Positions 23,916-33,969 of a DNA stretch of 64,000 nt are shown here, piece after piece; position 1 is the first letter of the stretch; each line of letters begins with the position of its first letter. The stretch covers positions 62,001 through 126,000 of the forward strand of contig WION01000116.1 in the NCBI GenBank assembly GCA_015039365.1, given 5' to 3'. The stretch comes from Amanita rubescens (lineage: Eukaryota > Basidiomycota > Agaricomycetes > Agaricales > Amanitaceae). Below the pieces are notes generated by a model. The model did not search any database. It saw nothing but the letters and a program-made list of their open reading frames with translations, and was not told the origin of the DNA. The position numbers and the translations under genes were made by a program.

Positions 23916-26390
23916 GTGGACGGGATTTCGTTGTCGCTATTATTGTAGTTTATACGCGCTGTAATTGCTGCTCGTTAATTTGTTACTACTAGTAGTCTAT
24001 GTGTTGTGGAATATACGGTCTTTTTCTTTTTGGGGGCCGATTGGAATGACGACGTGACTTGCCAAGAAAAGTGCGGGCGGTCGAGACCCGAAAAATGCGG
24101 AACCGAACTTCGACTCTATCTCTCTTCCTTTGCCCATTCTACCATTCGTGATACAAAATATCTGCAAGACTCCGCCGGGCCTCAGGACCGTCTGGTTATA
24201 GATTCAAGTCATTGCATGGTACATCATCGGACACTGCAGGCTCTCCGAGGTAACAGTTGTTCAGGCCCTTGGTTGGCCTTCAAATTTTTTACTTGCTTTG
24301 AGTCGTGCCACCACACGAAGGGGGAATACTTTGGAGATGAAAAGATTCAAAACCCTTCACATGCCCATTACCTTTGAGTCAAGTTGCCGGTACATACCAA
24401 CTGTTGACGCTCAAATTTAAAACAGCCGTGAAACGTCCCATCCTGCGAATCCAACCAGATGCATCCCCCATTTGGAATTTCTTGCGCATACGCAGCTCAT
24501 GGACCCTAACAAAACATAGACATGGAGTCCATCGTTGGAACACGATCTTATGCTGGTTGTATCATCACTTTTGGGAGATAAGCCTTTAACACGCAGCTTA
24601 TCGCATGACGGCATTGTTGAGGAAAGAAAGCTCAAGGATTGGCACAGGCGATCTGGGAATGCAGTACTCTCTCTCTCACTCTCGGTCGTACACTCTGGGA
24701 ATCCTACTAGTAGGCGGGTTCAACTCCTGGGAATTCGGGGGGAAATATTCGGACCAGCGGAACGAAAGGATGCGCTAGAACCTGGCTTATTTTCAGCTGG
24801 CTGCCTGCACAATGCTGACATTCACTGGCACACTAAACGACATCACCTCATTGTCTTCGGTGTTAATACTGAACAAAACCACTGGTCGAAATAGTACTAG
24901 CCATTTTCCAAAACAAGCGATTCTTGTCAGATGTTTGATCACGCGTTGTGCACCTATCCAGTTACCCTGAAGCTTGAGGCCTCGCGATCGATACTCATCT
25001 CCTCAAATTACGTTCGTGAGTACATACATTCACGAACCGTTGTATTCCGCTCTCCGCGTTCCCTCACGGCTCTGGCCTTTTGTAAAGCCCCCGTTATTTG
25101 TTATGTCGTGCATTTGATGCAACAGCTCGTTATCAGAGCCGGGACATGCACTCGCCGGTACATGCACTTTCCATAACCAGCACGCTGCTGACTTGTAGGT
25201 TCTGCAAGCAGGCTCGTGCACAGATACTGAGTATACTATAGTGTTCGACGATGGTCAATGTCACGGCCAGGCTAAGCAGTCCCGGGATGTTTGCAGCCGG
25301 AGCGACAACGCTTGGCGTATTTTCAAGCGGCTCAGCACGCGTCGCATACGATCTTATCCGAGTCAAGTTGCTATGTGGTTCTTCGTAGGAGGTGTCACCT
25401 TTTCGGGGATGACATCTGTCTTTGGAAATTGTTATGCTTCGACGGTTCTTGACATCAGTAATGTTTTTTCTCTTTTTCCACGATTCGGAAATATTCTTAG
25501 TATCTTACGACATCTCCGCGATCCCTAGTACACGGTTGTCAGAAGGCTGATTTAACGTACAAGACAGCAATTCATCAACACGACTTCAAAAACGTTTGTC
25601 ACGGCAAAAATGGAGTACAACTACACAGGTGAGAACATGAAGCAAACGTTCGTTCCTCTGCCGGGTTCTGGGCTGGTGCCAGCCCTGCAATTGTCATATC
25701 AGAACAGTAGTGTTCGGTGCTGTACAATGTCTTCTACTTACCCTCGGGCCTTAGCTACAATTGATCCTGTCACATCCAATGATCGATCACGGATCGAACA
25801 AGAATCAATGATCTCGTCAAGTCTAGGAATACTGTCACAACGGTGGAGCAATCAGGCATCATTTAATATGTTTGTTCTGCGGACAATGCGGCTGAGACTA
25901 CATGTCATAAAATCATGATAATGTTCTCGTAATTTTGCTTTGCCGGCCAGGTATGTTCAGATGAGCTTCTACCTCAGCAAAATGAAGCTTACTAATATAC
26001 CCTCTCTGATCCGAAGTCTTGCGACCATCCCGATTTGTATCGATGAGAGGCAAAAACTGCTATGCGTTAACTGTGATTTTATTCACAAGATTCCCGGCAT
26101 TTCGGGATCTTTTTCTTCAACTACAATCTATCCGGCGCTGATCGAGGTTCGACATTCCTCAGTATGTTCTGATATAATGACGTGAGATGGGCTAAGGGAA
26201 GACAAACATAAGGCATGTCAATCAATTATCATCACGTTCAGGTGTAAAGCCCCCGGACAAGCCAGAGACGAGCTTTACTTTTCGGAGAAACGACTTCCAT
26301 TGCGTCCTTCAAGACGAATGCACGCTGCTTGATCTATGTCTAATGGAGGTGGTCAGCTGGCAAACTCGTTGTTAGCGCATTTGGTCCGTC
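23916..26390. other. Long intergenic region, no gene recognised
   Basis: About 2.5 kb with many short frames and none with recognisable domains. A frame from ATG 25252 (about 44 codons, beginning MVNVTARLSS) looks mildly coding but is unsupported. No repeats matching the rest of the window were noticed. Confidence 0.4.
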
Positions 26391-26393
26391 CTT

Positions 26394-26445
26394 GGGTATA
26401 AAAACCCTCACGCTCCACGCCAAACCTCAGCACATCTCTTCAACG
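26394..26445 (+). promoter_or_regulatory. Core promoter of the secreted two-repeat protein
   Basis: 'gggtataaaaaccctc' at about 26394-26408 gives a canonical TATAAAA about 45 bases before ATG 26446, implying a very short 5' leader. This is typical of strongly expressed secreted-protein genes. Confidence 0.55.
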
Positions 26446-27555
26446 ATGGTTCTCAAAGGTAGAGCCTTTCATCTTCTCCAATTTACTGTGTCTAACCCAC
26501 TTGCTGTAGCTCTTCTTTGCGGTCTCCTTGCGCTATACGCTGTTGGTGCTGCTGCGCTCGACTTCAGTAATTCCAAGTGGATTTGGATTGACAACAGTGA
26601 AAACGTAGCGGCTGGAGCAATAGGCGATTTCCGTTATGACTTGACCCCGCCAGATGGCAAAATCCCTTCCTCTGCAGAGATTCTCATCGCTGCTGACAAC
26701 AACTATACTCTATGGGTGAACGGCGAGTACATTGGATCGGGTGATAATTGGGAACAGGGTCAAGTGTACTGCGTTACGCTCAACCCGGAATGTAATAACG
26801 TCTTCGCCGTCGAGATCCACAACACAATTCAAAGCCCCGAGGCCCTTATCAGCGCTATCCAAATCACGTACACCGACTCCACGACGCAGACCATTGTCAC
26901 TGACAGCACCTGGCGTGCCAACAGTCCAACGCCCGGCTTCCAGGCTCTGGGATACAGTGACGCCGGTTGGCCTTTTGCCATAGTATTGGGCAGTGCGAAT
27001 AGCTCTCCGTGGCATACGCCGAGTACACCTCCGACCTCCGGCTCTTCAATAGCACTCTCCAACTCGTATTGGATTTGGACGAACGAAGTCACTTCCCCCA
27101 CGAGCAATGCCCCAGTCGGCCACCGTGCGTTCCGCAAGACTATCAATTTGCCCATCGGCGTTTTAGCCAGTACAGGTACCATTGCCATCGATGCTGACAA
27201 CGCCTACACGCTGTACATCAACGGGAATCTCATTGGGTCAGGCAATGACTGGGAAGTAGCACAGCGTTGGACATTCACGCTCCCCTATCCCACTGACACT
27301 ATTGTCATTGCCGTGGATGCCTGGAACACTCTCGTGTCTCCGGCTGGGTTGATCGCTGCCATCGCACTCGATGTCGAGAGTTGCTATTGCTCGACGTACG
27401 ACGTCTATATTACGGACGACAGTTGGAAGTACAGCCTCACTGTGCCGCCAGGTTTCCAGCAGCCCTTGTACAACGATGCTAATTGGCCCAATGCGTTTGT
27501 GGAGGGCACCTATGGAGTTCAACCTTGGGGTACTCCTCCGATCGTGAACGCTTAG
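26446..27555 (+). CDS. Secreted protein with two tandem beta-sandwich (rhamnosidase-N/CBM-like) repeats
   Basis: ATG 26446, an exon of 13 bases, a 51-nt intron (26459-26509), then one long exon to 27555, giving 352 residues. Splicing creates a clean signal peptide (MVLKALLCGLLALYAVGAAA). The mature part is two repeats of about 160 residues. Each starts with an aromatic motif (SKWIWID; NSYWIWTNE), has a core block (AADNNYTLWVNGEYIGSG; DADNAYTLYINGNLIGSG) and ends with a W/P-rich motif (SPWHTPS; QPWGTPP). This core resembles the galactose-binding-like N-terminal domain of alpha-L-rhamnosidases and related carbohydrate-binding modules, but no catalytic domain follows. A secreted lectin or wall-binding protein is the best inference. 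A near-consensus TATA box lies about 45 bases upstream. Confidence 0.75.
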   Translation: MVLKGRAFHLLQFTVSNPLAVALLCGLLALYAVGAAALDFSNSKWIWIDNSENVAAGAIGDFRYDLTPPDGKIPSSAEILIAADNNYTLWVNGEYIGSGDNWEQGQVYCVTLNPECNNVFAVEIHNTIQSPEALISAIQITYTDSTTQTIVTDSTWRANSPTPGFQALGYSDAGWPFAIVLGSANSSPWHTPSTPPTSGSSIALSNSYWIWTNEVTSPTSNAPVGHRAFRKTINLPIGVLASTGTIAIDADNAYTLYINGNLIGSGNDWEVAQRWTFTLPYPTDTIVIAVDAWNTLVSPAGLIAAIALDVESCYCSTYDVYITDDSWKYSLTVPPGFQQPLYNDANWPNAFVEGTYGVQPWGTPPIVNA

Positions 27556-27963
27556 TGCAGAAGTCCAAAAAGAGCTAATTACGATATCATTCTAAACTGG
27601 GTGATCCCTACTTTTACGATGTTGAAATGTTTTGAGAAAAAGGATCTAGCTACGAAGTTGATGTTTTCGAATGTACTGAGCCTGTTTTCTTACTGGTGTA
27701 TACTTTTCTGAAACTAACGAATACTATCATGTCCACCTTGTCACAATGACGCCCAAACGAGTCAATTGAGCTGAATGGAGGAATCAAATCTAAACTCAAC
27801 ACCAACTTCAGAACAAAGGAGATAAGATGCGAGATCATTCGACACCATTAACCATTCCGTTGATCGGAATCCGGAATGATACAAACCGATGCTTCTTATT
27901 CTCAGTGCTAGAATTGTTTCTAAATGGAGACAATGTCAGAAGTTTGAGCGAGCCTATGTATTG
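27556..27963. other. Intergenic region between convergent genes
   Basis: This is the 3' flank of both the two-repeat protein and SSP-H. Nothing else was recognised. Confidence 0.4.
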
Positions 27964-28218
27964 CTATACAAGATCGAATTTAGCACACGTCCAGCAGCCA
28001 TCCACGGGATTGGCGTACCATGCTTGTGGACACAGACGCTTAAACATGTGGCAGAGAGCGCCAGTTTGCACGCATCCCTCCGTTTCTATTGTTTCGTATA
28101 CAACAACTTCGTCCACGGGACAATAGCGGGCAATAGTCCTCTTATACATCGAAGGATGCATTGTACAGATCGCGGAAGGGAGCATTCCGAGCAGGATGAG
28201 AATAGGGATTAAATTCAT
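27964..28218 (-). CDS. Small secreted cysteine-rich protein SSP-H (divergent)
   Basis: 84 residues from ATG 28218 (an in-frame ATG at 28257 gives 13 more residues but spoils the signal peptide). The signal peptide is NLIPILILLGMLPSAICT. The mature part has cysteines spaced C-x6-C-x6-C-x11-C-x2-C, with the last block DGCWTCAKF close to GECWTCC of SSP-G. An additional upstream cysteine is present (YCPVDE) and the second Cys of the CC pair is replaced by Ala. I read this as a divergent relative of the SSP family with a rewired disulfide pattern. Similar spacing could arise independently. It ends about 410 bases from the convergent two-repeat secreted protein. Confidence 0.6.
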   Translation of the reverse strand: MNLIPILILLGMLPSAICTMHPSMYKRTIARYCPVDEVVVYETIETEGCVQTGALCHMFKRLCPQAWYANPVDGCWTCAKFDLV

Positions 28219-28510
28219 GGCCGGAGCTGAGCTGTGACCCTTATTAATCGTGGACAATGGGGAAATTCACGAGAGCGAGCACACCGGATGATCAATCGAT
28301 GACGTTGGAACAGCTATTCTCGGATAGTTGAGCAAACAAGATAAATAAAAATTGTTGACACTTACAACAGACGTCAAGGTCGATGCAATTGACAGAAGTA
28401 GTAGTCTCGCGTATCGTGCCAGCGGGCCATTTTATCGCAAGAGTTGAACGGTTCTTCTACCACGACTGTGCATCGTGGAAAGCGGCGCATGTCCACTCGC
28501 ATTTCAGCTC

Positions 28511-29491
28511 ATGCCTCGAGGTCCAGACACGGATACCATACAGGAATCAGATCGGAATCGAGGTTGGGAAGTTGGTCGCTATCCATTCTGGGCAAGCCGA
28601 AGTTTGCCACTGTTATGTTCCGAAGCCAACAACCTTGAGGCAAACGCCGACTCAGACTCGGACTTCGACGTACTGAGTGTTCAGTCAAAGATGCAAGCCG
28701 GAGTCCTTGTCCCAAGAACCGGCCTTTTCGCCCGCTTCTTCAATTTCAGAAGCATCAGATCTGGTTCGCCGTCCAAGTTCGTCGATACCCAGACCATACC
28801 AATTTTTCAACGGACACCACCGTGGTGGGCGACATGGGCGCTTGGATTGGTAGCTTGTGACTTGTTCATGACGTGCGTTCATTTTTTCGTCGACGGTTTC
28901 TAGCTAATTAAGTACAGATAACATAACAGTGGCACTGCGATTGACTTGACGTGGAATCACTGGTCTCGGCTCGTTTCTGACCTGGAGAAGATCTCCATCA
29001 AAAATAAAGAAAAGCCTTCTGCGTCGGAAGAAAAACACTATGAGATGAGACCTGCATGGCAACGGCTGGGTCTATGCGCGTCTCATATGTTTTTTGGAGT
29101 CGGCGTGGCGGTGGCCTTGCTCGTGGCTCAAGCACGCTTTGTTCGTACTATTGCGATAGTGCCTTCCACAAAGCCAGCGGAAGGACGTCAGCTCTTTGTT
29201 CAGTGTGCACACAACTGGAAAAACCATGGAATTATGTTCCCACTTAGTCGTTGTTCCATCCAGGAGGGGAGGAATGAGGAGGAGATGATCCTTCGAGTGA
29301 CAGGAGAGCGCGGGCACTGGCATGTCGGGCTGACAGATGGATTTATTCATGGACGGCCCACTAGTGGCGTACTGGAGGCACGAGATGCGATTCTAGATGA
29401 GTGGAAGGAGGGAAGGCGACGTGGGAAGTGGACAACGAAGGCGATCGACGATAGGTGGAAGAGTGGACCCATCGTTAGACAAGGTCGTTGA
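28511..29491 (+). CDS. Putative mitochondrial-type two-pass membrane protein (possibly TMEM223-like)
   Basis: Two exons are proposed: from ATG 28511 to about 28871, then from about 28930 to TGA 29491, joined so that LFMT is followed by GTAIDLTWNHW. The N-terminal 90 residues are poorly conserved in appearance and Asp/Ser-rich in part. Two hydrophobic segments follow (WWATWALGLVACDLFM and CASHMFFGVGVAVALLVAQA) and then a soluble domain containing VQCAHNWKNHGIMFPLSRCS and HWHVGLTDGFIHG. Two membrane passes followed by a beta-rich domain recall TMEM223 (mitochondrial inner membrane), but this is a topology-level resemblance only. The start is uncertain because further 5' exons may exist between 28380 and 28510. 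Confidence 0.55.
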
Positions 29492-30014
29492 ATTCTTTTG
29501 GATGAGTCTAGAATTCGCCTGCCATCCCCTCGGTCCATCTCATCCTATTTCTTAGGTAGAAATAGGGCAGAATTGTTAGCAGAATCAAATATTTCGCCTT
29601 AGCAAAGCTCAAGATGGAAAATCACAAAAATGGTTGATTTCAGGGAACATTTCAGATGTAAATTCGGAGCAACTGAACCGAATTATTTGAGGTCCACAAA
29701 AATATTGATTTCAGAATGCCAGTGAAAGAACGTATTTCTGACAACTTCTGAAAGACGTAGGCTCAGGTTACTCACGCTGCCAATCTCTTGGCTAAATCTG
29801 TTGTGTTTTTCCTCGCAAAAGGTGCATTTTTACAAAGTCACAATGGTTAGCTACTGTGCGTTGGATCATTGAAAGAGAGTGTGATAGTGACGGTGCGAAT
29901 AGCGATGGTGGGATGGCGTTGCTGGAATGATCAAGAGCGAACGATGGGTGCGAAAGCGTTGCCGGAATAGTTGAAAGCTAATGAGAGTTACCGTAATATT
30001 TATGTAACTACCAA
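29492..30014. other. Intergenic region
   Basis: AT-rich sequence, no gene recognised. Near 29880-29990 there are imperfect short repeats of 'gcgaatagcgatggtgg / gcgaaagcgttgccgg' type. Confidence 0.35.
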
Positions 30015-30435
30015 TCTACGTGTGAGATAGCGAAGTGGCTGTGCAGCCTGTGCCACGGTCTCGGCGAGACCCGACGTGACCGACTCCAGCCTCTCGCTCT
30101 CATGACGCGCCATTAGAGCTACTCGGTTGCGTTACAGCAGCCTCCGGACCTTTTCACACCCCACCCGCCACTCCCTCTCTCAGGTCCGAACTAAGGAATG
30201 GCCGCAAGACTCTAAGCTGTCCTTCAGATGTGTTCCCTCCTTCTTAGTCCGACGCGCTATCGAAAGTCGAAAAGCTGACCTGCTCAGTGCCCGCCCACCC
30301 TCACAGCTCGCTTTGCCGACCCCCAGCGTTTCGGGCCATCCGTTTTGACTCAAGGACCCACTAAAGTAAAGTCTATCCCATTTCCTCTCGTGAATGATCC
30401 TTTCCCCAAAACTGACATCTGAGCGCTGAAACGCG
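30015..30435 (+). repeat. Dispersed repeat, copy 2 (related to 14225-14535)
   Basis: Carries the same ordered blocks as the copy near 14.3 kb but is longer, with extra bases around 30050-30110 and 30250-30300. It ends right at the outer end of the left arm of the large inverted repeat, and is not repeated at the outer end of the right arm. Confidence 0.6.
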
Positions 30436-33145
30436 TAGACTAAAGGCTAGATCTTCGGAAGATCGGACCTACTGATATAGGTATATTACATCCGGATTGC
30501 GTTCAAATGGTAGCTATCCAAGGATCAACCAACCGTGTGTATCTTTGAGCTCAAAGACTGTAAAAACGACTCATCGAACCTAATTTACACGGATCAAGTA
30601 CAGTAAGTGGAAATCTCAACCGCTACCTCCCATTCTAATCCCCGCTCTCTCTTCCGCTTTTTCCACTGCATTCAACCTCTCTTTCATCGTTCGCAAACTA
30701 CGTTCCGTTTCATCTATCAAACTCGGGTCGGAATTTTTGTTGCGCAGACTTTCTAATCTCGTTTCCAGGAGCCTGATGGCCTTCTGTTTGGGCCCCGCGA
30801 TACTTCCTGCCAAGGACAAAGAAGCATAGGACCTGACGAGCTGCACTATCTTGGCAAATTCCTTCTTGAAATCTTGCTCCAATCGCATGATGGCGTAATC
30901 AAGATTAATCATGATCGTGCGATTACCGTCATGGCCATTCTTCGCTTGATCGTATTGCCTCTGTGCGTCTGGATCTAAAACCAAGTTCGTTTCTCGTTTC
31001 TCCCAAATCGAGTTACAAACGGCATGATTTTCGGCAGTGTGACCGCAATGGCATGAGTTGCTTGGACGAGGGGTAGAGTAGCGACTTGCTACTGCGCCCA
31101 CCGCTCTATTGACGGCGATGTATCCGAGCGGGTGGACGGACAAAAGGGGGGAGGTTAATACGGCTGATGCGATCCTTATACCCCAATGTTTACGTTTTGC
31201 TAACCCAACTTTGCAGTTAGTGTGACATCCGGGATAGGAACATATTGAATTCAACAGATTGGAGGGGACCCTTTCCCAGACTGGTCGCGTCTGTCGCATG
31301 AGGTCCTCGTATTTGTCTATCTTCTATGGATGAATTAGCATGAATATACGTAATTTATGGTGCAGATAAGCCTACCATCTCGTTCCCTTTGTTCGAATTC
31401 TTTACCATCTTCAGTTCTTCTTTCGTTTCCGAGAGGTTCTCCGCCTGAAGTATTGCGTTATCAATCCTGTCTTCGATCTCCTGTGATTTCTTTTGGAGAC
31501 TTACGATTCCGTTCGTGGGCTGAGGTATACGAGTGTCGAGCCAGTCGAAAAGGTGAACGAGCTCTCGCAAGGCTTTAGTGTGAGATGCGTTCACAGCGTC
31601 TTCGTACTCTTCCAGATCTCTCCTGCTCATGGAGCTTTGGTCGCGGGTCCTACTAAGCTTTTTCCACAAAGCCAGAGGATTATCTAGCAAGAATTGGTTT
31701 TTGATGTCACGGCCAGGCCCAGGCCGTAAAGCGGGAGGCAAGGAATTTTGCTGAAAATTCAAACAAATTCGACTCGCGACATTGGTGAATAAGATCCCGA
31801 TGTTGTTGGCAAGTGTGTTTGGAAAAATGGATGAAAGCATTGTCAATGCATAGTCAGTGGCAGCGCCGAGACGTTCTTCGGTGCCATTAGCTATTATAAT
31901 GACGGCATTGACAATGAGGATGGTCTCTTCGATTGCTCTAGCGATACTGGCTTTGTGCTGATCATCTCGTTCGAGACCGCGAGTATCCGCAAGTCCGGGC
32001 GTATCAAGTACGCGCACCACAATCCCGTTTCTACTTGTGAGTGTGTACAGCCGGGAAAAGTTCGTCTGACTCTGATTCACATTTCCGCCAGCTTCATTAC
32101 TCTGGTCGTAAAAAGACTCGTAGTTTTGGGGATTTTTGCCGTTCAAGATGTTTGCGAGCAAGGACAGGAAGGTTGTCTTCCCTTTCCCGGTCTCGCCTAC
32201 AGCAGACGGAGAAATTGAAAAAGTGTTTCTAAAGCAAATGACGTTTCTTACCCACAAGTAAAATTGTGTACTCTCGATCGCTGGTTTTGATGATACCTTT
32301 TCCAAGGTCGGACACATTGCTAACCACATAAGTGATTGGAGTGTTATAACAACATGTGTGAAGCATTGCTTACTTCAAAGGCATAGACCTACTGTCGTCG
32401 TTCCTAGGTTAAATTTCGTTAGGACTGCAAATAGACGAACTTACTATTCATCGTCGGCTGCCATCCTGTTTATAGTTCGCAGGTTTAATCTCTGAATAAC
32501 GCTGCCTCGGGCAAAGATTCGTAGTACGCACAGCTGCGGAAGTTCAATTCAAGACTAGTGGCTTAAGAGGCCGCTTCCACACTGGCAGGACGACAATTGA
32601 ATGGGAATTGCTAAAACATGATGCCTGGCGAGTGTCTTCCTTTCGGGGCAGCAAGCTGTGGAAGGTGGCGTACATCGTGTAGATAAAGTTGCGTGTAGCA
32701 ATAGCTGAGAAACATGAATTTGGAAGACGAAAAGAAAACAGTGAAAAAGGTACGATTGTCTTGAATAAATTCCATTAGGCATCGACACAAGTTCTGGACA
32801 GAGACAATGATGATAAGGTGATTACGGCCGCTCCGAACCTTTCCTAGTCAAACGAGCGAGGCACGAACTGGCACGAGCGCGTTTGACAGAGATTTTTGGT
32901 GAGGGTGGGGTGGATGCGCGCGGCCAAAGGCCTTTCTAACCATATCAATGTTAAAGTGCTATAAACGAATGCCCGTCAATACTACGACAAATGATGGAAG
33001 CACTCGCAGTGCGCACAGGGTGGTCATTCACAATCCTTATCGCAGAATTGAGGGATGACTCGGATAACAAGTTGAGGGTAGTCATGTTATATCACTCCTT
33101 CAGACGCAATCGTCTAGTATGGTGTCTTGAAATCGCCAATCAATG
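30436..33145 (-). repeat. Left arm of large inverted repeat
   Basis: The reverse complement of this arm aligns with about 33970-36783 over its whole length, including the flanks of the GTPase gene ('tggatagctaccatttgaa', 'gatttccacttactgtactt' split in two blocks, 'gactaggaaaggtt', 'tagtattgacgggcattt'). Similarity looks high in the coding part (estimated by eye, most bases identical) and lower with indels near the inner end. Confidence 0.85.
30616..32464 (-). CDS. AIG1/GIMAP-like GTPase with Cys/His-rich coiled-coil tail, copy A
   Basis: P-loop GTPase domain: Walker A GETGKGKTT, a switch region, G3 motif DTPGLADT, and IIIANGTEERLG; then helices, an intron after KGNEM, and a tail of about 230 residues with CSYPGC..NC and CHCGHTAENH (a likely zinc site) and a C-terminal coiled coil. 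The ATG at 32464 matches the start of copy B, but here splicing of exon 1 to exon 2 makes a TAG after six codons because the acceptor is followed by G instead of T. A downstream ATG in exon 2 (MPLNNVSDLGKG, near 32377) is in frame and would rescue the protein. AIG1-like GTPases assemble on membranes in plants and animals; a fungal role is unknown. Confidence 0.82.
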
Positions 33146-33969
33146 ACATTGATCCCCCTCTTTCCTGCCGGTTACCGCAGCCCACTCATTCAGTGTTCAG
33201 CGTCCCGCTGCCAGTGTAGTACAAAGTGAGTCGTGACACCAGTACGTTAAGCTTCATGTCGGATCTAGAAGGCTGCGGCGCCACAGCCTGAGTCAGGTTT
33301 ACATCTTCCAAGTCTAGTCTAATTTTGGATCTCAATAAAGATACTTTTGGGCACCCACAAATAATTTTCCGAGTGCGGCCAGGGCTAGTGATAAGCTGGT
33401 GTGCCTCAGTTCCTGTGAATAGGCTTTATCTATCTGAGACTATCTTAAGACGTTAAGGTACCATTTCACTCTGCAGGGATCTCGGTCCTCGGAACGTCGG
33501 AGAAAACGAATGAATTCTTTGAACTTTGTCGTGCCAAGCAAACGGATGAAGGGTATGCTACATCATAACTACTCTATATAGGTAGATATATTCGCCAGAA
33601 TTGACGCCCGGCGGTCACAGCACTTGTAAAGTGTCGGACGGCAGGCGGGGAACAGCATGTTAGGGGAGGCTACGCGCGGCGAAAGGCGCCGAGGCATCAG
33701 ACTCCTACCCAGTCTAGCCCTTAATGATAACATATGTAAACAAAACACTTGGCACAACGTCTGTGACATCGCCGCTTACGTAAAACGCTGCCGGCCGCTT
33801 TTCTCTCCTTTGCCGCTGCAGTGCCGCACATCGCCTAAGCGTGCTGGAGTGTCCCGTCAACGGTATGTCATCCATTTGCACCCGTTGAGGTTCTTTGCTA
33901 ACTCAATCATAATTTAGTCCATGTGTGGACTGATGGGGGATACGTGGCCAAGTACTCGCTGCACCAGCC
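33146..33969. other. Spacer between the inverted-repeat arms
   Basis: About 0.8 kb of unique sequence with no recognisable gene. Both arms would present divergent GTPase upstream regions toward it, so it may hold shared upstream control elements. Confidence 0.5.

Noticed and set aside
24006..26185. Series of plus-strand frames of 70-120 codons
   Set aside because: No recognisable domains, no paralogues within the window and no coherent exon chain.
26392..26445. N-terminal extension of the two-repeat protein starting at TTG
   Set aside because: It overlaps the TATA box and uses a non-standard start; ATG 26446 plus a short intron gives a proper signal peptide.
26710..27522. Minus-strand frames over the two-repeat protein
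   Set aside because: Shadow frames of a clearly coding plus strand.
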